A stretch of DNA of 8,481 nt. It comes from an uncultured Clostridia bacterium. GTDB lineage: Bacteria; Bacillota; Clostridia; Oscillospirales; Oscillospiraceae. Position 1 is the first letter of the stretch, and the number at the start of each line of letters is the position of its first letter. The DNA is taken from contig CANDEH010000099.1 of NCBI GenBank assembly GCA_947383645.1, positions 1 to 8,481 of the forward strand, given 5' to 3'. The notes under the pieces were generated by a model, which saw only the letters and a program-made list of their open reading frames with translations, did no database searches and had not been told where the DNA came from. This document shows positions 1-4,246 of the stretch, in pieces. The position numbers were made by a program, and so were the translations under genes.

Positions 1-6
1 ATAAAT

Positions 7-255
7 CTACATTTTTTCCTCGGCGTTTTCTTGCATGTTATCATTGGCGCTGACACAGACCGCGACAGCTTCCCGGATTAAGCCGCGGATGACATTCACG
101 TACCGCTTCGCGTCGTACTCAAACAGCCGCGCATCCCGGACGGCCCTGCGCGCCGGCGACGGGATGGAGCGCACATGGGAAACGGCGTGATCCGCCGTGG
201 AGAGGATTCCGCTCTTCAAAAATGTACTTCCAATATCAACGCCCAAGAAATACAT
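7..255 (-). CDS. FGGY-type carbohydrate kinase, truncated N-terminal fragment
   Basis: The 82-residue product begins like an FGGY sugar kinase: MYFLGVDIGST (residues 1-11) is the phosphate-1 loop of the actin-like ATPase fold, with Asp7, Gly9 and Thr11 in place, and residues 43-65 (RLFEYDAKRYVNVIRGLIREAV) match the stretch where these kinases have a Glu-containing segment and a helix. Family members are usually about 450-500 residues, so only the first sixth is present. The tail after residue 66 (CVSANDNMQ...) does not resemble the family and ends at a TAG at 7-9. This points to a frameshift, deletion or early stop, although the rest of the gene would lie beyond the left edge and cannot be seen. 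The start ATG (253-255) has a good ribosome binding site (AGAGGTGAGG) and a candidate promoter. It is divergent from a GntR/FCD regulator, a common arrangement for sugar and sugar-acid catabolic genes. The fragment is unlikely to be an active kinase; the sugar is unknown. Confidence 0.6.
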   Translation of the reverse strand: MYFLGVDIGSTFLKSGILSTADHAVSHVRSIPSPARRAVRDARLFEYDAKRYVNVIRGLIREAVAVCVSANDNMQENAEEKM

Positions 256-276
256 GACCTCACCTCTGAGAACAGT

Positions 277-305
277 CTAATACCCAAAATTCGAATTATC
301 AACAA
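277..305 (-). promoter_or_regulatory. Candidate promoter for the kinase fragment
   Basis: On the minus strand, TTGTTG (300-305) and TATTAG (277-282) are separated by 17 nt. Transcription would start near 270, just ahead of the AGAGGTGAGG ribosome binding site. The spacer holds a perfect 10-bp palindrome, AATTCGAATT (288-297), which could be an operator or simply AT-rich chance. Neither hexamer is consensus. Confidence 0.35.
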
Positions 306-393
306 TTTTAATTAATGACAATAAAAGTATGTAACAGTTGACAAAAATAGAAACAGGAAATGTGGATATTGCTATGGAAACCGGCTGCGCCCC

Positions 394-422
394 TTGCAAT
401 ACAGCACAATAAATGGTAAAAT
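394..422 (+). promoter_or_regulatory. Candidate promoter for the GntR/FCD regulator
   Basis: TTGCAA (394-399) and TAAAAT (417-422) lie 17 nt apart, with an extended -10 TGG at 414-416. The predicted start near 429 would give a leader of about 125 nt. The hexamers and spacing fit a sigma-A promoter well, and the -10 overlaps an inverted repeat (separate entry). Confidence 0.5.
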
Positions 423-444
423 AGCCGCAGAGCAGCTATTTTAC
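416..444. promoter_or_regulatory. Perfect 10-bp inverted repeat over the regulator's -10, likely operator
   Basis: GTAAAATAGC (416-425) and GCTATTTTAC (435-444) are exact reverse complements around a 9-nt spacer. The left arm contains the TAAAAT -10 element and the right arm lies just after the expected start site. A repressor bound here would block RNA polymerase, so autoregulation by the adjacent GntR/FCD protein is the simplest reading. Because the left arm would not be transcribed, it is not a terminator. Confidence 0.5.
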
Positions 445-554
445 TTTGATTTGAGTCTTTTTTCTCGCCCCCTGCGGGGCAACCGAAAAAATTGGCTCAT
501 TATACCATTTCAGCTTTGCTTTCATGGCCTAATGCTGCAAAAGAGGTGATGGAT

Positions 555-1226
555 GTGGAACGGGCGGAGAAGAAAAAGACGCCGGCATTGGATTCGGTAC
601 TGTTGGATATGCGCGAGCGTATCTTTTTAAATCATTTTGACACTTCCCGCCCCATAACGGAGGCGGAGATCTCCGATATGTATGAGACATCCAGAAATAA
701 CATCCGCACGGCGCTGCAAACGCTGGAGAGCGAGGGGCTTATCATCATTACCGAGACCGGCCGGAAGTATGTGCGCAACGTGGATAAGAAGTTTGTGGAC
801 GATCTCTACCTGACGCGAATTATGCTGGAAAGGCAGGCCGTGGAGATCTGCATCCATCAGGAGATCGACTACTCCATTCTGGCCACGGCGTTCTCCGCCT
901 TTTACAGTCTCTACTCCTATTCCGGCAATGCGCTTTTTGAGATGCGGAGCAAGATCAACACAGATTTTCACCGGGCGATCCTCCTGGCCACCGCGAATAT
1001 TCCGCTGATAAGAGCCTGGACTACCATAGAGCCGCTCTTCCGCTGCGTCGCCAAGTTCAACTATGTCCAACTGAAGGAGGCCCAGACAAACGACTATCTG
1101 ATCGAGACGCACCAGGTACTGATGGACCTCATATTCAGAAGGGACCCGGCGGCAACCGAGTGCATTATTAAGCACATCGGCATTGCCACCGACGAGACCA
1201 TAGCGTCGCTGAAAAAGGGGACATAA
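555..1226 (+). CDS. GntR-family transcriptional regulator, FCD (FadR) subfamily
   Basis: This is a DNA-binding regulator with an N-terminal winged helix (about 25-75 from the chosen start; ITEAEISDMY, TSRNNIRTALQTLESEGLI) and a C-terminal helical FCD ligand-binding domain. FCD marks are DFHRAILLATANIP, a helix starting ETHQVLMDLI, and RRDPAATECIIKHI. The metal-ligand His residues (FH, THQ, KHI) are present, but the Asp usual three positions before FH appears to be Asn (N-T-D-F-H), so metal binding may differ. The start is chosen at GTG 555 because AAGAGGTG (541-548) sits 8 nt upstream. ATG 549 is almost on top of that site, and TTG 492 has no ribosome binding site but would add 21 residues. 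FCD regulators usually respond to organic or sugar acids. The gene is divergent from the FGGY kinase fragment, which it may once have controlled. Its coding sequence looks less GC-rich than the genes that follow. Confidence 0.87.
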   Translation: MERAEKKKTPALDSVLLDMRERIFLNHFDTSRPITEAEISDMYETSRNNIRTALQTLESEGLIIITETGRKYVRNVDKKFVDDLYLTRIMLERQAVEICIHQEIDYSILATAFSAFYSLYSYSGNALFEMRSKINTDFHRAILLATANIPLIRAWTTIEPLFRCVAKFNYVQLKEAQTNDYLIETHQVLMDLIFRRDPAATECIIKHIGIATDETIASLKKGT

Positions 1227-1230
1227 AAAG

Positions 1231-1269
1231 AGCGCAGGGCCCCGCCCGTTTGGCAGGACCCTGCGCTTT
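1231..1269 (+). terminator. Probable terminator after the GntR/FCD gene
   Basis: AGCGCAGGG (1231-1239) pairs perfectly with CCCTGCGCT (1259-1267), and a small inner GCC/GGC stem is possible. It starts 5 nt after the stop codon. The trailing U run is only three, so termination may be weak. The rest of the gap up to 1371 shows a GGCGCC-gtctcc-GGCGCC repeat (1276-1293) but no convincing promoter. Confidence 0.5.
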
Positions 1270-1385
1270 CGCAGGCGTCCGCATAGGCGCCGTCTCCGGC
1301 GCCCTGCTGTCATTTCTTTACCGGCAAGACGCATACCTTTCGTCCCCTGCTCCCCGTGTTCCACACCTATCAAGGAGGTACTTTC

Positions 1386-2123
1386 ATGAAAAAAATTGCC
1401 TTTGTCACCGGCTCCTCCCGGGGGATCGGCCGGGCGGTGGCCTGCCGTCTGGCCCGGGAGGGGTACGCGGTGGCCATCCACTACCTCCAGGCGGAGGACT
1501 GCGCCCGTTCCCTGCTGGACCGGCTTTTGGGCGAGGGGCGTCAAGCTGCGGTGGTTCAGGCCGATGTGGCGGATCGGGAGGCGGTGACCGCCGCCATCCG
1601 CCGGGCGGAGGAGGCGCTGGGGGGTCCGGTGTCCCTGCTGGTCAACAACGCCGGCATTGCCGAGCAGCACCTCTTCCAGGACATCCCCCCCGCCTTCTGG
1701 CGGCGGATCTTCGCCGTCAACGTGGACGGGGCCTATCACACCATTCAGGCCGTGCTGCCGGGGATGCTCCACGAGAAGCGGGGCTGCATTGTCAACATCT
1801 CCTCCATCTGGGGACAGCGGGGGGCCTCCTGTGAGGCGGCCTACTCCGCCACCAAGGCGGCGCTGATCGGCCTCACCCGCTCCCTGGCCATGGAGCTGGC
1901 CCTCTCGAACATCCGCGTCAACTGCGTGGCCCCCGGCGTCATCCGCACGGATATGGTGCAGGTGCTGGGGGAGGACACCCTGCGCTCCCTGGCGGAGGAG
2001 ACCCCCCTGGGCCGCCTGGGCACGCCGGAGGATATCGCCAACGCGGTGGCCTTTCTGGCCGACGACCGCGCCTCCTTCCTCACCGGCCAGGTGCTCACCG
2101 CCGACGGCGGCTTCATCGTGTAG
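1386..2123 (+). CDS. ymfI: Short-chain dehydrogenase/reductase, YmfI-like (EF-P 5-aminopentanone reductase type)
   Basis: This is a 245-residue classical SDR. It has the NAD(P)-binding TGSSRGIG at residues 8-15, NNAG at 87-90, catalytic Asn112, Ser140, Tyr153 and Lys157 (YSATK), and a C-terminal LTADGG. General annotation would call it FabG-like. The stretch around the active site, SSIWG..GASCE (139-150), is what I recall from Bacillus subtilis YmfI, which reduces the 5-aminopentanone group on elongation factor P to finish its lysine modification. It is unusual in FabG proper, so YmfI function is the better inference. The Arg in TGSSRGIG suggests NADPH. ATG 1386 is preferred over an upstream GTG at 1356 because AAGGAGGT (1372-1379) precedes it by 6 nt. 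A GNAT gene begins 2 nt after its stop, so the two are probably cotranscribed. efp is not in the window, so the substrate remains an inference. Confidence 0.85.
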   Translation: MKKIAFVTGSSRGIGRAVACRLAREGYAVAIHYLQAEDCARSLLDRLLGEGRQAAVVQADVADREAVTAAIRRAEEALGGPVSLLVNNAGIAEQHLFQDIPPAFWRRIFAVNVDGAYHTIQAVLPGMLHEKRGCIVNISSIWGQRGASCEAAYSATKAALIGLTRSLAMELALSNIRVNCVAPGVIRTDMVQVLGEDTLRSLAEETPLGRLGTPEDIANAVAFLADDRASFLTGQVLTADGGFIV

Positions 2124-2125
2124 CG

Positions 2126-2593
2126 ATGGTACAGCTTCGAGCATACGCCCCCGGCGACTGTCCGGTACTGGCGGCCCTGTTTGCGGAGACGGTCCGCACG
2201 GTAAACGCCGCCGACTACACCCCGGAGCAGATCGAGGCGTGGGTCGGCGAGCCGGTGGATGTGAACGCCTGGGACCGCTCCCTCCGCGCCCACACCGCCA
2301 TTGTGGCGGAGGAGGCGGGACGGATTGTGGGCTTTGGCGACATGGACGCCTCCGGCTACCTGGACCGGCTCTATGTCCACAGGGACTTCCAGCGGCAGGG
2401 CATAGCCTCCGCCCTCTGCGCCGCGCTGGAGGCGGCTGTGGGCGGTCCCCGGTTTGTCACCCACGCCTCCCTCACCGCCCGGCCCTTTTTCGAGAGCCGG
2501 GGTTACCGGGTGATCCGGGCGCAGCAGGTGGTGCGGAGGGGCGTGGCGCTGACCAATTTTGTGATGGAGAAACAGATAGAGCCGGCAGGCTGA
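2126..2593 (+). CDS. GNAT-family N-acetyltransferase, YafP-like
   Basis: This 155-residue protein has the GNAT fold. Acetyl-CoA-binding motif A is at residues 83-97 (YVHRDFQRQGIASAL, the R/Q-x-x-G-x-A loop at 89-94), preceded by the IVGFGDMD strand at 67-74. The whole length resembles E. coli YafP: YTPEQIEAW (31-39), the YLDRLYV strand, SLTARPFFESRGY (115-127) and a C-terminal RGVALTNFVM (138-147). It should move an acetyl group from acetyl-CoA to an amine, but the substrate is unknown; YafP has been linked to resistance to toxic nitro compounds, which need not apply here. Its ATG lies 2 nt after the stop of the SDR gene and lacks a clear ribosome binding site (only GGCGG, 15 nt upstream), so translation is likely coupled to the SDR gene. 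A long hairpin follows. Confidence 0.88.
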   Translation: MVQLRAYAPGDCPVLAALFAETVRTVNAADYTPEQIEAWVGEPVDVNAWDRSLRAHTAIVAEEAGRIVGFGDMDASGYLDRLYVHRDFQRQGIASALCAALEAAVGGPRFVTHASLTARPFFESRGYRVIRAQQVVRRGVALTNFVMEKQIEPAG

Positions 2594-2665
2594 TGCCCCC
2601 AGGGGATCCGCCGCGCAGCCATACAGCAGCGCCCGGGGAAGGCGCGCTTGCCGGGGCCTCCCAAC

Positions 2666-2729
2666 AGGCAGAAACAGGAATCACCTCACAGCGGTCCTCC
2701 GCTGCGTGAAGTGATTCCTGTTTCTGTCT
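2666..2729. terminator. Very long hairpin after the GNAT gene (terminator or small repeat element)
   Basis: CAGAAACAGGAATCAC (2669-2684) is the exact reverse complement of 2711-2726. Outward, 2666-2668 pairs with 2727-2729, with one G-U. Inward, TCAC/GTGA (2686-2689 with 2706-2709) and AGCGG/CCGCT (2690-2694 with 2699-2703) continue the stem to a 4-nt loop. That is about 28 base pairs. No proper U run follows (TCTCCGCTTTT), so it is not a textbook terminator. It separates the SDR/GNAT unit from the next operon's promoter and could stop transcription or be a dispersed palindromic repeat. Confidence 0.55.
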
Positions 2730-2799
2730 CCGCTTTTAGGCTGTTCCGGTATAAACCCGGTCTCACCCACGTTTCCTTGTCTCCCGCCCAAAAAGCGTA

Positions 2800-2828
2800 T
2801 TGACAAACCGCCGGCCCTCTGCTATATT
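2800..2828 (+). promoter_or_regulatory. Sigma-A promoter of the ytrA/ABC/amidase operon
   Basis: A perfect TTGACA (2800-2805) and TATATT (2823-2828) are separated by exactly 17 nt. The expected start is near 2835, giving a leader of about 50 nt before the 26-aa ORF. No other convincing promoter was found before the terminator at 6885, so this probably drives the whole block. Confidence 0.8.
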
Positions 2829-2832
2829 AAGC

Positions 2833-2853
2833 GTACTAATACAGATAATACAG
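2833..2853. promoter_or_regulatory. Candidate operator for the YtrA-type repressor
   Basis: Just past the -10, TAATACAG occurs twice (2837-2844 and 2846-2853), a direct repeat with 9-nt period. The same stretch reads as an imperfect dyad, GTACTA (2833-2838) with TAATAC (2846-2851), one mismatch. GTA/TAC-rich dyads over the start site suit YtrA-subfamily autoregulation, which is known for this family. The exact site is inferred. Confidence 0.45.
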
Positions 2854-2884
2854 TTTTGAAAAAACAGACAAGGAGCTGACCGCT

Positions 2885-2965
2885 ATGGTAATGACGCTGA
2901 TGCTGCCCACGCTGGTGCTGGCCTTTTTCGCCGCGCTGGTCACTTTCGCCATTCTCCGCCAGTAG
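2885..2965 (+). CDS. 26-residue hydrophobic membrane peptide, leader ORF of the operon
   Basis: ATG 2885 to TAG 2963-2965 encodes a 26-residue peptide that starts MVMTLMLPTLVLAFF and ends FAILRQ. Nearly the whole length is hydrophobic, enough for one membrane-spanning helix, and the only charged residue is Arg25 near the C-terminus. AAGGAG (2870-2875) stands 9 nt before the ATG, as good a ribosome binding site as any in the window, and it is the first ORF after a strong promoter. The ytrA-type gene follows 23 nt later with its own GGAGGAG. I do not recognise a family. It could be a small subunit of the downstream transporter, a stress-sensing micro-protein, or a leader whose translation helps the operon. 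It is shorter than usual gene-calling cut-offs. That it is translated is inferred from the ribosome binding site, position and composition. Confidence 0.6.
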   Translation: MVMTLMLPTLVLAFFAALVTFAILRQ

Positions 2966-2988
2966 GACGGGAGAGAGGAGGAGATTTT

Positions 2989-3354
2989 TTGCTGACACTC
3001 AACTACCGGGACGCCCGGCCCATCTATGAGCAGATCAAGGACGGCCTCCGGCGCCTGATCGTCCAGGGGGCGCTCAGGACCGACGAGAAGCTGCCCTCGG
3101 TGCGCTCCATGGCCACGGAGCTGGCCATCAACCCCAACACCATTCAGCGGGCCTACGGCGAGCTGGAGGCGGAGGGGTACATCTACTCCGTCCCCGGAAA
3201 GGGCAGCTTTGCCGCCGCGGTGTCGGAGCCGCTGGAGCTGCGCCGCTCGGAGCTCCAGGGCAAGCTCTGGGAGATTGTCCAGGAGCTGCGCTATCTCAAC
3301 GTCTCCGAGGAGGAGATCCTGTTGCTGCTGAAGGAGGGTGCGAACAATGCTTGA
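2989..3354 (+). CDS. GntR-family transcriptional regulator, YtrA subfamily
   Basis: This is a short, 121-residue repressor. The winged helix fills residues 11-76: PIYEQIKDGLRRLIVQGAL, LPSVRSMATELAINPNTIQ (35-53, containing the recognition helix), AYGELEAEGYIYSVPGKGSF (55-74, helix and wing). Only about 45 residues follow, forming the short helical dimerisation tail that defines YtrA-type regulators, with no effector-binding domain. Such proteins usually repress the ABC transporter genes they sit with, as YtrA of Bacillus subtilis does for the ytr operon, which is induced by cell-wall antibiotics. The start is TTG 2989, with GGAGGAG (2977-2983) 5 nt upstream. Its stop TGA overlaps the start of the ABC ATPase gene by 8 nt (ATGCTTGA), which implies translational coupling. 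A candidate operator lies in the operon promoter at 2833-2853. Confidence 0.9.
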   Translation: MLTLNYRDARPIYEQIKDGLRRLIVQGALRTDEKLPSVRSMATELAINPNTIQRAYGELEAEGYIYSVPGKGSFAAAVSEPLELRRSELQGKLWEIVQELRYLNVSEEEILLLLKEGANNA

Positions 3355-4246
3355 AGTGAAAAACGTGGTAAAGACCTTCGACGGCTTCGCCGCCCTGAAC
3401 GGGGTGGACATCACCGTCCCCGACGGGGCGGTCTACGGCCTGGTGGGGCCCAACGGGGCGGGGAAATCCACCATCATCCGCCACCTCACCGGCATCTACC
3501 GCCAGGACAGCGGGGAGGTGCTGGTGGAGGGGGAGCCGGTGTACGAGAACCCGGAGAAGAAGGCCCTCATTGCCGCCATCCCCGACGACTGGTTCTACTA
3601 CCCCACCGCCACCATCCGGGACATGATGCGCTTCTACCGGGGGGTGTACCCCAGCTTCGACACGGAGCGGTACGAGAAGTTCAAGGAGGTGTTCCCCATC
3701 CCGGAGAAGTCGGTGATCCGGCGGCTCAGTAAGGGGATGCAGAAGCAGGCGGCCTTCTGGCTCACCATGTGCTGCCGGCCCAGATACCTCATCCTGGACG
3801 AGCCAGTGGACGGGCTGGACCCGGTGATGCGGCGGCAGGTGTGGAGCCTGATGATGGCCGACGTGGACGAGTACGGCACTACGGTGCTGGTCTCCTCCCA
3901 CAACCTCCGGGAGCTGGAGGACGTGTGCGACCACGTGGGGATCATGAACCAGGGGAAGGTGCTCCTGGAGCGGAGCCTCAGCGACCTCCAGCAGAACATC
4001 GTGAAGATGCAGGCGGTCTGGTCCGGCGAGGAGACGCCGTCTCTGCCTGCGGACCTGCCGGTGCTCCACACCAGCCACGTGGGGCGGGTGTACACCTACA
4101 TTGTCCGGGGGGCCTCCGAGGACATCACCAACCGGCTGTCGGTGTACAGCCCGCTGATGCTGGAGGCGCTGCCGCTGAGTTTGGAGGAGATTTTCATCTA
4201 TGAGTTGGGAGGTGCCCAGTATGCCGTCAAAGAGATTATCCTTTAA
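3347..4246 (+). CDS. ABC transporter ATP-binding protein (YtrB-like)
   Basis: This 299-residue cytoplasmic ATPase powers the permease encoded next to it. It has Walker A GPNGAGKST at 34-42, ABC signature LSKGM at 127-131 (usually LSGGQ), Walker B YLILDEP at 147-153, D-loop GLDP at 156-159 and the switch His185 in SSHNL. The usual Q-loop Gln is not evident: the region reads IPDDWFYYPTATIRD (78-92), with Asp where Gln is expected, a pattern I associate with YtrB-like ATPases. Residues 210-299 form a C-terminal accessory region. Start ATG 3347 is chosen over the in-frame GTG 3338, because AAGGAGG (3331-3337) sits 9 nt before ATG 3347 and directly abuts the GTG. The gene overlaps the repressor gene by 8 nt and the permease gene by 26 nt. 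Substrate and direction are unknown; association with YtrA suggests export or envelope-stress response. Confidence 0.92.
   Translation: MLEVKNVVKTFDGFAALNGVDITVPDGAVYGLVGPNGAGKSTIIRHLTGIYRQDSGEVLVEGEPVYENPEKKALIAAIPDDWFYYPTATIRDMMRFYRGVYPSFDTERYEKFKEVFPIPEKSVIRRLSKGMQKQAAFWLTMCCRPRYLILDEPVDGLDPVMRRQVWSLMMADVDEYGTTVLVSSHNLRELEDVCDHVGIMNQGKVLLERSLSDLQQNIVKMQAVWSGEETPSLPADLPVLHTSHVGRVYTYIVRGASEDITNRLSVYSPLMLEALPLSLEEIFIYELGGAQYAVKEIIL

Noticed and set aside
338..343. Perfect TTGACA in the kinase/regulator gap as a -35 element
   Set aside because: At 16-18 nt downstream the sequence is TGTGGA-like, not a -10; the promoter at 394-422 is better.
467..480. GCCCC-CTGC-GGGGC hairpin as a terminator or attenuator
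   Set aside because: Only 5 bp and followed by A residues, not U; no sign of an alternative pairing.
492..548. TTG 492 or ATG 549 as start of the GntR/FCD regulator
   Set aside because: TTG 492 has no ribosome binding site, and ATG 549 lies only 2 nt from AGAGG; GTG 555 has ideal spacing. ATG 549 remains possible.
627..2144. 505-codon minus-strand ORF across the regulator and reductase genes
   Set aside because: It is antisense to two genes with clear domain matches, crosses their intergenic terminator, and its product is low-complexity Gly/Arg/Pro-rich with no motif; long shadows are expected in GC-rich DNA.
4200..4220. ATG 4200 as start of the permease
   Set aside because: ATG 4221 has GGGAGGTG 6 nt ahead and begins with a typical permease N-terminus; ATG 4200 has no such site.
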